Source: Chelonoidis abingdonii (lineage: Eukaryota; Chordata; Testudines; Testudinidae). From it: DNA of 64,000 nt. The position numbers and the translations under genes are program-made. A model generated the notes under the pieces. It worked only from the letters and a program-made list of their open reading frames with translations, was not told where the DNA came from and made no database searches. This document shows positions 1-12,914 of this stretch, in pieces. The stretch covers positions 45,706,028-45,770,027 of the forward strand of contig NC_133774.1 of NCBI RefSeq assembly GCF_003597395.2, in the 5' to 3' direction. Numbering within the stretch: position 1 is the first letter of the stretch; every line of letters begins with the position of its first letter.

Positions 1-2559
1 AAGAAGCTTCCCCAATGAAGTGTGGAATGTGTTGTATTGAAAAATGTCCAATATGTGGGCATCATTCGGAACAAAAAGTGAAATTAGTAGAAAATGCACA
101 GTTTGAACTAGGCTGCAGTAAATAAACTATAAATATGATTAGCATTTGTGTTAACTCCTTTTCTGCCATGTCTGCGGGAGAACCAGGTTCAGAGTTTTCT
201 AAAAGGATAGCTATATATTGTACCAGTTCAAAGGGGCATAAGAGTGCTCCTTCCCAGGCCTGCAGCCTGAATCCTGGAGCACTAAAGAGGAGGTATACAT
301 TAGCAATCTATTGGGTGCGCTGGAGTTCAATCAGCTTCTAACTCAGAGAAAAGGAAAATTATGCAAATGCTACTGCTTACCTGACTCCAGAGCAGAATGT
401 AACCATTGTTTGAGGATATTCAGATGTGGAGTTTTAACTGAGTTCATTACAGAATCAAGGACCAGGAAGTGCCTCTAAGCTCCAATCTGGATCCAAACTT
501 AGTTAAAGTTCAGCATGCTCCAATCTGGAGGGATAGCTCAGTTCTCTCTGTTAGTAAGCACTTATATTCCATCTTATATCTTCAAGATCTCCTACAAACT
601 TTAATCCACGAGGAAAGTGGAAAAACAGTTATTTTTTCCCCTTCAAATATAATTTCCAAAGAAAGTTTCCTGGTCATAATATTGTAGCTAGCTTTCTAAC
701 TTCGGTATGGATTTCAGCTAACCAGCATTCTGATGCAGTATCTTTCTTTCTTTTTGTTTAGTTCCTATATGATCAAACTACACCAACACAGTGGCTTCAG
801 ACTTTGAATAAACAATCATTCACTTTCTAGATGGGTACACGATGTTACCTCAAGTCATAAGTCTCTCAAGACATGCCCTATGGAGAAAGACAACATCCTA
901 AAAGGAACACTCCTAAGTTACAACATTCAGATCCAGATGCTCTTGAGTAATGATCTTGGTGTGGGTTACTGGTCCTTATGCCTCTTCCAGAAGAAGGCTG
1001 CTAATGGATAAGGGATCTGCTAAGCTTTGGTCTTAGTGTTTTATTTTTGTCTGTGTGACTGTGCTTTAGTTTCCTAAAACACTGCTACTTATTATTGACA
1101 CAATTCCTCTAAATCTTTTTAAGACCTCCTTGTTCCAGGTTGTCTTTTAACTTACCAAGAACACCTTTCACTCCTTCCATGCTGAGATGGCCTTCTCAGA
1201 CAGAAGATGAATGCTTTTAGTAAACTAAATATTTTTGCCTTCTGGGGAGCATGTACAAAAAAAATCTGTTTATTGTAAGGCATACTTAATTCTTTTCCCA
1301 ATAGAAAAGCCCACTAAGATTCCAGTTCCACATCTGTGAAACAGATCTGCAGAGAAGATCTGTATCACCAAATATTCTGTTACTGAAGTAACATACTTTT
1401 AATATTTTCTCAGTGAAGTAAGGCAGCAGTTGATATAAAGCGTGCTCCACTTAACACAGACACACTTAATTGGACAATCAGTTAAATACACAGACACAGA
1501 CACACATACACCTACCTATTTTCCAGCCAAATACAATGAATCAAGTGCACTCATTTCTGCTTAATATAGATCATGAATTGTTCTGCAAGGACCTGGGTTT
1601 AAACCCTATCGCTGCAGCTAGGTATTAACCAATTAGCACTTTATTGTTGTACAAAGGTGTAGCTAGTTCTCATCATGTAATTAAGCAATTCTACTGTGTC
1701 ATTGATTCAGGGAAACACTTAAACACATGCTTAACACTCAAGTCAACTTAAAGTTAGGCACGTGCTTAGGTGCTTTGCCAAATTGGGACTTTAAATTATA
1801 AAAGCCACATTGTGTTTGACTCAAATGCTGCAGAACCAAAGACATTCTGAGGCAAGAACAAAAATTCAGGCCAACATTCTGTCTTGCAGCTGTAATTGTT
1901 TAAAAAAAAAAAAAATCCACAAACACATCACTTTCTGCTGCTATTACTAAGTTGTATTCATTAATAAGTCATTTGAGCATTAGTGTGAGCTTTGTCTGAG
2001 TAAGGACTGCAGTGAGCTTGTAGTAAGGTGGGATGCTTAGTGGGGCACCCTATAGGGAAGCTCCTGGAGATCTCCATCTGCACTAGGAAGAAAGCAATCT
2101 GCAACATCCCATGCAGGAATGCAGCAAACTCCCCTTCATGAATCGGATAATTGGGCTGGCTAGTGCATAGGGGAAGCTATGGCTCTGCCTACTCCAGATT
2201 AGGCAATTTGCTCCCAAGATAGGGAAGCAACTCAGCAGGAGCTGAAAGGACTGCCATTCTGGCCAGCCCTTATGCTGGGTGCAAAACAAACTCTTTACTC
2301 AACGTTTTACCCAACGATAATACCACCTTGCACTTGTACAATGTCTTTTTTCAGCTTGACGAAGGCAGGAGGGGAGGGGGGTTGGGGTGCCACAGAAAGG
2401 GCTGCTTGACCCCATGTCCTTCCTGATAAGAATTGTGTTGAAGTTGCTGATCCTGCTCTTCTAAAATGCATGTATGTGCCCTCAGAAGTGTGTCTAACAG
2501 GGTCTCAAGGCTGCCAGCTCTGGGAAAAACCCACACCTGGTTAATCAATAATCAAAAGG
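1..2559. other. Intergenic, no gene seen
   Basis: AT-rich unique-looking sequence. At 1710-1795 the text with CACATGCTTAACACT and GCACGTGCTTAGGTGCTTTG resembles a palindromic ancient amniote repeat, and a similar scrap lies at 41130-41175. A short A run is at 1902-1914. I see no exon. Confidence 0.5.
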
Positions 2560-2905
2560 AAGCCTCTTGCTTGACCGTTGAAAGTGCTTGCTTAACAAGT
2601 TTTCTTTGAGGGACAGGTCATTTTATTACTTTTTATAAATAAAAGGGGAAAGTTTGAGGTAGTGGGACTCTTTGGGACTGGACTCTCCCTCTGGATGCAT
2701 CTTGAGTTCCCCAGAGGCAGATGGGCTGCCGCTGTGCCACTCGAAGCCACACTCAGCTTCGGAAATTATCGAGAGTTGGGGGTGTTTTACTAACCTGTTG
2801 CGGACGTGTGTAAGTGCTTGAGACTAAGTAAAGTTTAGCTTTAAGTGAAGGCACTTGTGTTATCCTGTTTGTGCCAGCCATTTATCGGTCAGACAGCCAT
2901 GTCTC
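2560..2905 (+). repeat. Possible LTR-like fragment
   Basis: A TATA-like and AATAAA-rich stretch (TTATAAATAAAAGGGG, near 2634-2649) is followed by a GC-richer block, a GT-rich tract and TTATCGGTCAGACA. This order resembles U3-R-U5 of a retroviral-type LTR. No second LTR, primer site or target duplication was found, so the class and borders are uncertain. Confidence 0.3.
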
Positions 2906-3992
2906 CCCTGATTCATTTCCTGACACCACCTCTCACAGAGTATGGGTTACCAAGCGGTTTGGGTTGAAAGAACCCCAGGTAACAGTATCACTACCACCAA
3001 GGGAAGAGTATCAATAGGATTTTGCCTCCTTTGAAGGACAGATAATATTTACTGCATTGGAGCCTTTTATTGTTTACCTTCTCTGGACTGCCAGTTCTTG
3101 GAGTTCTCTTTTATTCTATAGATCAGTGATCAACTGAACTCTGACGTACTATGTTTAAAAACTTTAACAAATATTTTGCTGAAAAACATCTCTCAGAGGA
3201 GCATAGTAACCAATTTTTAAACCAAATAATTTGGTTAGAAACTATTTCGCCCTGATAGCAAGAAATTCTATTACACACAAAACTGTTCGAAGGTTCTCTC
3301 CATTCCTCAGCTGCATTGCCTCTGGACAGCTTCATTTGATTTTAACCACTCTTTGCCTCAGTTATGCTGTAGCTGGACAGTTTGTGACCTAGCTCACATT
3401 CTTACAAAGAAGGAAAAATGGTAAAAAAAGTGACTCTGTCTGTTTTGCTGCGGAAGGCAGTTGGCCTGCGTTGACATCGCTATTGTCTCACTCATTGATG
3501 AAAGAGGGAGAAGGAGAAAGAAGCCCCTTTAAAGTTGTGAAGAGTCTTATTTTTTCTGAGAAAAGAATGACTTACAGGAATGACAAATTTATCACAAGTT
3601 ACATAGCGACAGATTGCAAGCCCGTTACTCTTGCTGGATCATGAAATCAGTGAGATTATTCATGTAAATTACTGCTCACCAGTGGGAGTAAACAATACAG
3701 TACTAGTGTAAAATATTTAGAGCCCTCTTCTGCCTGATTTACTCTTTCATGCAGACCGAATAACTTCAGAGGTGAAAATCAGACCAGAATTTGGTGTGTC
3801 TAAAATCTTTTAAAGGATTTTGAATAAAATAATCCTCTTCCTATATTTGATCCCTTGGACTGCATATGACAGTATCTGTTAGTGGGTTTGTGTGAACCCT
3901 TTTTACAGTTTTAGTTTGGGTGGATTCAGTTGAACAAACAAAATATACAGCAAAACTCAGCTGAAACAGTGTTTCATCTGATTTGGAGATAT

Positions 3993-4284
3993 GGGCAGGT
4001 CTACATTTAAAATGCTGTATCAGCACAGCTGTCCCATTGTAGCTGAGCTGTATTACTCTTAAGTGAAGGTGCTCCTACACAGATGGGAGAGCTTCTCCTG
4101 TCAGTGTAGTTAGCTACCACCTCTCAGAGAAAGGGTTACGTCAATGGCAGAAGCTCTACCATTGACATAGCACTGTCTACACGACAGGTTAGGTCAGTGT
4201 AACTACATTGCTCAGATATGTGGATATTTCAGACCCCTGAGTGATGTAGTTATATTGATATAGGTCTGTAATGTAGACCTTACC
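3993..4284. mobile_element. Harbinger-type MITE, TSD TAT
   Basis: The ends are inverted: GGGCAGGTCTACATT at 3993 and, reversed, GGTAAGGTCTACATT at 4284. TAT flanks both sides (3990-3992 and 4285-4287). The interior has the CAGCACAGCTGTCCCATTGTAGC and GGGAGAGCTTCTCCTGTC style common in reptile MITEs. No coding capacity. The GTCTACA core of the ends is shared with the larger Harbinger elements at 41406 and 56952. Confidence 0.7.
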
Positions 4285-4287
4285 TAT

Positions 4288-5480
4288 GAGATTCAAAACC
4301 AGATAGAACTGCTGAGTTTTGCATGTCTTCCACCAGAACCATAAAACTGGCCTCTTGGTTTGTGATATGATGTTCCAGGGTGCAAGCCAGACCAGTGAGG
4401 GGCTGTGTCACTACTTGCCCTGCAACCTGGGGTGCCTCACAATTCTTTGCTGCTGTAGCTCCAAAACTGAGCTTCTTATAAACAGCATGCAAGAAACACC
4501 CTGATTGGCTGGGTATAGCCACAGCCCTGGTCCAGCAGCTCTAATCCCTGCAACTGGGCAGCAAACACCAGACACACTGTGGCTTCCAGCAGCACTGGTT
4601 ACTATTTGCATGGTGACCCTAAGAGGCTCCCAGTTCTGAACTCCCCCACCAAAAAAAGTGTGTTTTTCACTGTTCATTTCTCTCCTGGACAGTCAGGTAT
4701 ATTAGTCCATTGCCCCTCTAAAGACATCAACATACAACAGACTACTTCCTTCAATGAAGTTACCCAAATAATCCACAATACCAGATTAGTTTTAATTAAG
4801 GAAGAAAGAAAACAAGTTTATTTAACTATAAAGAGAGATTAAGTGAGTGCAAGTAATGAAGCATTAAAAACTAAATATAAACTCTTTCTAAAAACAAACT
4901 ACACTTGGTTTAAGGTGATGTTCAAGGTGTTTTCAGTACATAACTGAGCAAACTCTCAAGCCAGGATCTGATCCCAAAGTCTATAGGCTGTTTCTTTTGT
5001 CTTCTTACATGGAAAAGAGAGATGGGTAGGGAGAGAGAACTTGGGGTGCTTTTGCCCATCACTTTTATAGTTCAGTCACCCTTAGACATGCAGTTTCCTG
5101 AGAGTGACTCTTAGATTAAATTCTTTCAAGCTGAGAGCAAGGCAACATGAAGTCTTCTGGGGGGAGAGATTTTGTGCTATTTGCTAAGATGCTGCTTTGT
5201 TTGTTCCTTCCTTGCCAAAGAATGGGCACGTGATCAGGTTTGATGACACCTGGCTAGGTGTCACCTTGTCCTTTGAAAAAACAAGTTTACCAACTCCCAA
5301 GACTTGTCTGGTAAATGAGTTCAACAAACAAATGACTCATCTCCAATGTACTGTACTGGCAAATGTCTAAAGAGTTTCTGGTTCTCATACAAACCTTCAG
5401 AACCTATTTCTCCATCTCATACTCTAAACTATCATAGATGTAAAGTGTCATGCTTTACACTCTGACATCTGATTTTTTCT
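4288..5480 (-). repeat. Probable LTR-like repeat
   Basis: On minus there is a TATA-like box (CTATAAAAG, near 5063-5071), and the sequence style matches abundant turtle LTR families as I remember them. No clear TG...CA ends, target duplication or coding remnants were located. Borders are approximate. Confidence 0.35.
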
Positions 5481-8224
5481 CCTGCACAAATATAGATGCT
5501 AGCATTTTTTATGGATGCTTCTACTTGTGTGCATGTTTATATGGGTGGAAAGTCAGAAGCCAAGGCTGAGGTTACCTGGAAATTTTATCTAAATTGTGTC
5601 TCTCCTACATGTATAGCTTTTTCTTCTTTCCTTTGTGGCCTTGCTCTGATGATCTCATTTTCTCTTGTCTGCCACTATTTCTAGTTTTAATGTCTTTTCT
5701 CTTCATTTAGGCACTCATCTCCTTTCATTTGCCTCTTTCTTCTCTGTGCTCCTTGAACACCTTGTTTTTCCACTGTTGGGTGTTTGGGGTTCCTCCCCTC
5801 CCAGTTTTGCATCTTGATTTTTATTTCTCTTTTTATTTTTTATTTCCTGTGTTTCTCTTCTTTAGTTTCCTCTCTGAATCATTCTTCTGTTTTGGGCTTT
5901 GCAGCATCATTATCCTCTTTGAATCTCCTTCTATCTTGACTACAACGCCCTCTCAGTCCTCTGTGGTTGACTCAGCCAGAGCTGTGTGGGAAGTGATTGT
6001 GAGTGAATCAGTGACTTGGTGCTCAGAGGGGCATTAATAATCTATTTATTCGCAGTTCCTACCTGTATATCTAACTTCTTCTCTAGTGACCATTTTTCAG
6101 ATGGAGCTATATATAATCCTTAGACATATGAATATGGAATACACTTCAGAGAGGCTGGAAGAGTTACTCGAAAGATGGAACAGGCTGAAAAATTGAAAAG
6201 TTACAAGTAGCAACAGCTAAAATTAGTCCTAGTGGAAAAGAGATTATTAGCTAAGTGAATTAAGGATCTTAAACAGCAGGTGGCCTCTTTCCATAAATCA
6301 AAATGTTCTAATAAACCTACAGTATAATTCACATTCAAATGTTATATTTTTATTTAACTGTAAAATGCAGAAATTGTCTTTCATCAAGCTAATGTAACAT
6401 ATTGCAGGACCAAATTAGGGCATAGTCTAGAAACTTTTATAGTATATGGAAATATTTTGTGATATCTTAAAATACAGTTTTGGAGCATTTGTTTTCTTTC
6501 CAGCACAAAGGCCCCTTTCGTTCCTGTAATTAAAACTAGTAAATGCTTAAAATCATGGAACACAGATGATTTTTAAATGGAACCAGATTTTTAAAAAGGC
6601 TGTAAGAGTACCTCTGTCTCCTGGGAATCTCACTGGTGGTTCTCTCCTGAGTCTCCTGAACACACTAATGTGTGCTGGCTCTGGGAAAATGTTCACATTA
6701 ATAGGACATGGGCTAATTATTTTTTATTGTTTTAAATGTTATTTTGCTGCCCATTGTTTCCAATGCCGTCTTGAAAGCTTGACATAAGGGACCTGAATTT
6801 CCTGTCATTTACACTGATGTAAATCCAGAATAACTCCCCCAACATCAATGGAGTCACAGTGGTGTTAAACTGGTGTAAGTGAGGGGAGAAGGATTGTGCA
6901 GAAGAGCTGCTCTAGGGAAGACATTTTCCTACTTATTTCAACTTCACTCATCAATTGTATCTGTGCAGCTAGACCATGTGCATATGTGGAATCGTGCAGT
7001 CTTTGTCCTTTCCTATTTTGGTAAATAGTTTTTTCCCCTGGTTTGGAATAGAACTGAAGTGAACATGTTTCTTTTATTTTCCCCCAGAATAACGGTGATC
7101 AGTCTAATTGGTTCACAAAGGGTTTGAAGCAGCACAGGTGTCATGGATACAATCATTTGGGGGAGGGAAGGGGGCTGAAAATCTCTGATAATATCCCTTT
7201 AAAGGAACATGTGACAAGCACATCGTATCTATTTCTTCCAAGACTGGTGATCTTTAAACTGATGTATCAACTTCAAACCAATCCACTATCTAGTGAGCCA
7301 AACCAATCCTCTATCTAGTGAGCCATCCACCTGAATCTGTTCCTTAGTCCTTCTGTTGAATAAATATTGTTCAACCAAATTATGTGTGTCCTTTGTTAAT
7401 TTGCTTACCACTGTGTTTTCTTTTTCCTGAGTTTTAAGAATCAGAAATATATTCTATGGAACTTCTTACTGAAAAGTAAAGTGAGACTTTTGTAATGCAC
7501 TATCAGCTCATTCTTCCAACTAAGGGAATGTATGTGGCTATGTTATAATCCCCAGAGCTGAATGCTATTGAGAGAGACAAATAAAAGAAGAGTATGGAAA
7601 AATGAATAAAAAGTTGAGGGAAAAGTTGGAACACAGCATCTCTTTTTGACAGTATCTTTTCATTTTAGGAGTGAGTGGGGCAAACTTTCATTTTAGAAGC
7701 GCATTAACCTCACTCCCCTTCCAATTTGGGCACGGTAGCTGGTAAATATTAAACTTTTAACCAGTCCAACTGGAAGTTGACTTTTAATATAAAACTCTTG
7801 GAAGCAACCCTTCTTGTAAATCCAGTATTATAGGCCTGCCACAAAAGAATGACATGAGATCAAAAATATCATACGCTGTTACTAAACTTGAAATAAAAAT
7901 TGCTACAAGAAGAGTACTTGTTTAATTTCTACTTACAAATGACCTCCAGGTAATTAGATAATAGCCTAAATGGAGTTCCTAATATGGCCATAAATAAGTA
8001 AACCTGGAAGGTAGGACATTTTGGGGTGTTCCCAGATTTAAAGCTGCAGTAAAAAAAAACCATGTACATTAACCCTTACCAACATCCACCCAGAAAGTTA
8101 ATCTGTATCATACAAAGAAGCATCATATAGAGAATTATTCCTTTTCTTGAAGGACTATCCAGTTACCAATATTTTAAAAGACAAATTTTCTAGATATTGG
8201 ACTGAAGACGTGCGGACTCACCCC
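5481..8224. other. Intergenic, little recognised
   Basis: The segment 5700-5900 is T and C rich. The segment 6805-6890 carries the ACACTGATGTAAATCCAGAATAACTCC text common to an ancient amniote repeat. A two-copy 25-bp tandem repeat lies at 7275-7324. There is no exon or named transposon. Confidence 0.5.
7275..7324. repeat. Two-copy 25-bp tandem repeat
   Basis: Two adjacent 25-base units (7275-7299 and 7300-7324), both containing CTATCTAGTGAGCC, differ at one base. It is a simple local duplication. Confidence 0.85.
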
Positions 8225-8925
8225 TGTGGTGCCTCCTGCTAGTTGTCCTTCGGAATTAGCTCATTTCCAGCCAGGAGCACCCTCTGCAGGCTGGTGATCC
8301 GCCTGCCCTCTTAGTCCCCGTGTCCCTCCCTGGACCCCAGTGTCCTTTTAACTGAGATGCTGCCCACCAGAAGTCCCCCACCAATCTGGGTCTCCCCTTC
8401 CTGGGGAACCCTCAACCCACTATCCTCACTTTGCCTCAGTTTTGGCTACTGCCCAGTCTCCATCTAGCCCCCCGTTCACTGGGGCAGACTATAGTATCAG
8501 CCACTCATCATAGGCAAAGGGGTTTGGACTTACTGCCTCTGCCTACCCATGGGCTGCCCCTTTGCAACCCCAGTACTCAGCTGGCCTTACCTTATGCCTG
8601 CAGCCTGGGGAGGTTTCCAGGCCAGAGCTCCCCAGCTCCTCTTGCCTTCCCCCAGTCCTGCTCCACCTTAGGTACCCAGGTGCACTCCCTAGCAGCCAGA
8701 CCCTTCTCCCTCTAAAGGCAGAGAAGGACTGTTTGTGCCTGGCTTCCCTGGACCTTTTATACAAGCCAGCTGTGGCCTGATTAGGGTGTGGCCGAGCTGC
8801 ATCCGCTTCCCCAGTCAGCCCAGCTTTTAGAGCTGCAGCTTTTAAGCCCTTCTTGCCCCAGGCACAGACCTCTCCTGGGCTGTTTTAAGCCTCAAAGGGC
8901 AGGAGCGAGTAACCATCCTGCTACA
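8225..8925 (-). repeat. GC-rich LTR-like repeat
   Basis: A GC-rich island in AT-rich surroundings. It opens TGTGGTGCC and closes CTGCTACA, compatible with TG...CA ends. On minus it has a TATA box (TTGTATAAAAGG, near 8755-8766). I did not find a matching target duplication. It may instead be a compact GC-rich repeat of another class. Confidence 0.4.
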
Positions 8926-10451
8926 TGGACAAATACTTTTTCAATGAAAAAGAAACCCTAAGAAACTCCAGATTGGTTTTGCAGGTCATAACTTTTTGTA
9001 TTCGTCATTCCATGGGCTGTATAGGAAATGATCATAAATTTTATCAGTGCTGTTATAGAGAAAACAAAATCTGAATTAAAGCTGAGATTTTCTCTGCAGA
9101 CAGACTCAATAAGAGGGATATTTTCATGTGACACAACAACCAAAAAAGTTCAATTAAAAGTTATATAGCAGCAACCACACCTAGACTCATTCTAGGCTCT
9201 TCTGTTTGAACATTTTTTTTCAATTTTTTTTGAGCTTATAAAATTCTTAAAATGAAAATTCCTTTCAATCTTTGAATTTGAATTATTTTCTCCCTCTCCC
9301 TTGTTTAGTTGGTGTTCTCTTTAATTCTTATTTTAAAGGTACTTTCACTACCAGGTAACTCAAGAGATGTGAAGAAGTCCCTTTGCACTGAGTTCCCGGG
9401 GCTACTACAGTTTTGTTTTGCTTGTTTGCTTCAGTTTTTTTCCCCTCTTTTTGGCCACTTAGAAAGATTTTATGCTTTTAGATTAGAACTAAAGAATACA
9501 AATTTCAAATTCAGACCCTAATCCTCTGCTGGGTTCTGGCCACTTTACATTGTTCCACTGGTGCATGGTGGCCCTATACCAATACCTAGTATGATCCACC
9601 ATAGCAAGGATCTACCCAGCACCTGGGAAGCATGTTGTTGTGCAGAACTGGAATAAAGGCAACTTCACCCAGTGTGCAGCAAGTTGCAAAGGATACTGGT
9701 CAGACTTTGCTGTAATGCTATTTTTGGAAAAAATAAATGATTTTCTGAAGAGATGGATCAGGACTGACTCACACTGCGTGGTATTTAGATATGTGGATGT
9801 TGGCCTCTGTAAAAGTCAATGACAAATGTGAAGACATTTTTTGCTACTCTCCCTGGCATTTATTCATAGACATGGATTTATAGACATTACAAGTATAAGT
9901 AAGGGACTCATATAAACAATTAGATCAGAGCTTTGACTTTCAGGTGTCATTTGTTGGAATCAAGCTAACTGCATTAGACATCTCTCTTTACTAATTTTTT
10001 TTTTTTTGGCTTGTTGCACCACATTACTATCTTTAGCTTAAGAAACCTCTCCAGATATTTACTTATGTTTCATACCTGTGCACTCATTCCACTTTTACTG
10101 TGCGTAACTATCAGAACTGAGGACTGGTGGGGCAGGATAGTAGGATTCCATTCTCTTCTATGCTGCCATCACCTTGCCATCAACACAGCGTGCACAAATG
10201 GGGACAGTGCAGGAAGAAGCCCCTCTTGAAGTAATTTTCTCTTACTTGAACTAGCATTCAGTGTCTTGCCTTGTCTATCTTAGATTGGCAGCTTTTCGGA
10301 GCAGGGAACAAGCATTACTATATGCTTGGAAAGCACAGGGTAAACTTCTGGTGTCATATATATTATTATAACATATACAAGGCCAAATTCTCATCATGCT
10401 CTTGTATTTTTGCACCAAAACGGCTGTGAAGCCCACAATCTGGTATAAGTG
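8926..10451. other. Intergenic, nothing recognised
   Basis: AT-rich sequence with T runs near 9217-9230 and 9998-10008. No exon and no named repeat. Confidence 0.5.
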
Positions 10452-11244
10452 TGTCAGGGTTCCTTCCCCACTCTGAACTCTAGATGCAGATGTGGGGACC
10501 CGCATGAAAGACCCCCTAAGCTTATTTCTACCAGATTAGGTTAAAAACTTTCCCAAGGCACAAGTTCTTACTTGTGCTTGGACAGTATCGCTGTCACCAT
10601 CAAGTGAGTTAGAGTCAGGAAAAAGACGACTTGGAGTTCCTGTTTCCCCAAAATATCCCCCCAAGCCCCTTCAACCCCTTTCCTGGGGAGGCTGAAGAAT
10701 AATATACCAACCAAATAGGTAAACAAGGTGAACACAGACCAGACCTTTGGGTTTTTAGGACACTAAAAACCAATCAGGTTCTTAAAAACAGAACTTTATA
10801 ATAAAGAAAAAAGTAAAAGAAGCACCTCTGTAAAATCAGGATTGAAGATAATTTTACAGGGTAGTAAGAGTTAAAACACAGAGGATTCCCCTCTAGGCAA
10901 AACTTTAAAGGTACAAAAACAGGGCTAAACCTCCCTCTTAGCACAGGGAAAATTCACAAGCTAAAACAAGAGATATACATTTCCTTGCTATTACTTACAA
11001 TTTGTAATCTTAGATGCTTATTTCAGATATGGCTTTAGGAGATGTATTTTTTCTGCCCCGGTCCCTCTCTGTCCCAGAGAGAACACAAAGAAGCACAAAC
11101 AAAAAACCTCCCCCCACAGATTTGAAAGTATCTTCTCCCCTTATTGGTCCTTTTGGTTAGGTCCCAACCAGGTTATTTGAGCTTCTTAACTCTTTACAGG
11201 TAAAGGAGGAATTTTATGCTACCCTTAGCTGTATGTTCATGACA
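10452..11244 (-). repeat. Solo LTR of an endogenous retrovirus-like element
   Basis: It begins TGTCAGGGTTCC and ends CATGACA, so the ends are inverted TGTC...GACA. Flanks AAGTG (10447-10451) and AGGTG (11245-11249) differ by one base and may be the 5-bp target duplication. The interior matches an abundant turtle LTR as I recall it, read on minus. There is no gag, pol or env next to it, so it is a solo LTR left by recombination. Confidence 0.6.
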
Positions 11245-12852
11245 AGGTGGAACCCTTGGGTGACACAGAGCCAGTATAACTCCATGCTCCCATTCACACA
11301 GCCCCTGGTACAGCCACGAGAAACAGTGTGTAGCTAGAGTACGGCTGCCCTCTGGCTAATCCTGACTGCTAGAACAGATCCTTGGTACTAAGGGCATCTG
11401 GCCACAAAGCCAAACCAGCCCCAGAATTGAGAACTTGCTTAGGAGTCAAACAGCTCCTATTCCCCACCTGCTCAAGTCCTGTGATGTGCACAGCTTGCCT
11501 GGACCCAAAATTCAGGGTGATGGCGCATGGATGCACAACATTCCTGTATTCTAGTCTGTTTCCCTTTTGATTCATGTGATAAGTTATTCCTCCTGTATTC
11601 TCATTAAGATAACTTGTTACCTGTCTGCTTGGTTTTTTTCCTGTTCCTAACACTGAACCATATAACGCACAGTCTAAACAAGTGTCTTCAGATTGCTGCT
11701 TGTTAACTTCCTGACAGATCCAAAAAGTCAATGGCATGCATAGAAAGAACACTTTCTACTCTTTATTTCTACACAATTTTATCTCACCCTCTGCATGAAA
11801 AATAAAACCCAAACAAAGAAAACCTCCATTCATAATTCCAAAGCATCTTGGTGCATACAGGAAAATGAAAGCTCCACTCAACTGCCAGTCAGGCACAATA
11901 TTGATTTTAGAAACACCATATTTGATATGAGGAGTGGGGATTCCTTGTTTTTCCTTCTCATACAAAAGGAGATAAGCTGTTCAATTAGAGAAGCCAATGT
12001 GCACTTAATCTTGGGTCTTGCTAGCACTTTCGGTGAGACCCAGCAATTCTGTTCTTCTTGACATATATTGCCCCCTTATGGACAATGACTAGTTATAAAC
12101 AACAACAACAGCAAGCACATTTATTAAAACAGTTTTATTTGCAGACTATTTACTGGGCAATACAAGTTTCTCACTTTGAAAAATACACATCTATAACCAG
12201 ATGAAACCATGTGGGACATTCTGTGATGGGTTTGTACAAGGTACCTTGTGTAAGAGAGTCTTTCCAGTCCTCTCTTTGCATTAAATTGCACCACATTACT
12301 ATTTTACAGTACTATTTTATACCACACTAGGCAAGGGCAACTCTCAATACCAAAGAGATCAACATTTCAAAATTACAGTTATAAAAATAGTCCAGCAATA
12401 TTGTCACAATGACATAATGTTAAGATGCTAAGTGATGTAAAGCACATCAGATTATATTTCCCAAATGACAATGCAAACCACAGAAAAACAAGAGAAAAAC
12501 ATGTTCCCTAGGTAGGAAAACACTGCATATTTAGAACCAGGGAATAGATAGTTTAAAAGGGGGCAAGGGGAGGGGTTTCATGTCTTTTTTCTCAACTACA
12601 AATAAGTGAATGATTAACTTTTAAATAAAGCAAATGTGGAGAATAGCTGAGAAACATATTTTGCTTTTTTCTCCTTTCCACATATCTTGTCATAGGGTAT
12701 GTGTATGTGCAAGAGAGCCTTTATTCTTAAGGAGAGGGGCAACATATTATTATATAACATATGAGGACAACCTCAGCGAGTAACTCAAGTCATTCACCTC
12801 TTTGCTGGTGGCTTGATGCTGGAAGGACTGGGGACCAAGCAACCAAAATAAG
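11245..12852. other. Intergenic, nothing recognised
   Basis: A 127-codon minus ORF at 11369-11752 has no recognisable domain and is not flanked by convincing splice sites. The rest is AT-rich with no named element. Confidence 0.45.
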
Positions 12853-12914
12853 CCAAATTTGAGTGGCATTGTGCTCCCATGCACCAACTTACAATGCCAC
12901 CCACTCAAATTTGG
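12853..12914. repeat. Inverted repeat, part of a dispersed family
   Basis: Left arm 12853-12872 (CCAAATTTGAGTGGCATTGT) and right arm 12891-12914 (ACAATGCCACCCACTCAAAT plus TTGG) pair except for a 4-base insertion. A related pair lies at 33371-33394 and 33419-33440, which suggests a fold-back repeat family. Confidence 0.6.

Noticed and set aside
5729..6037. A 102-codon plus ORF rich in Phe and Leu
   Set aside because: It comes from a T- and C-rich tract. The membrane-like composition follows from base bias.
10452..11244. An intact endogenous retrovirus
   Set aside because: Only one LTR is present, with no coding remnants on either side.
11369..11752. A 127-codon minus ORF
   Set aside because: No recognisable domain, no convincing splice or promoter context, and its length is possible by chance in 64 kb.
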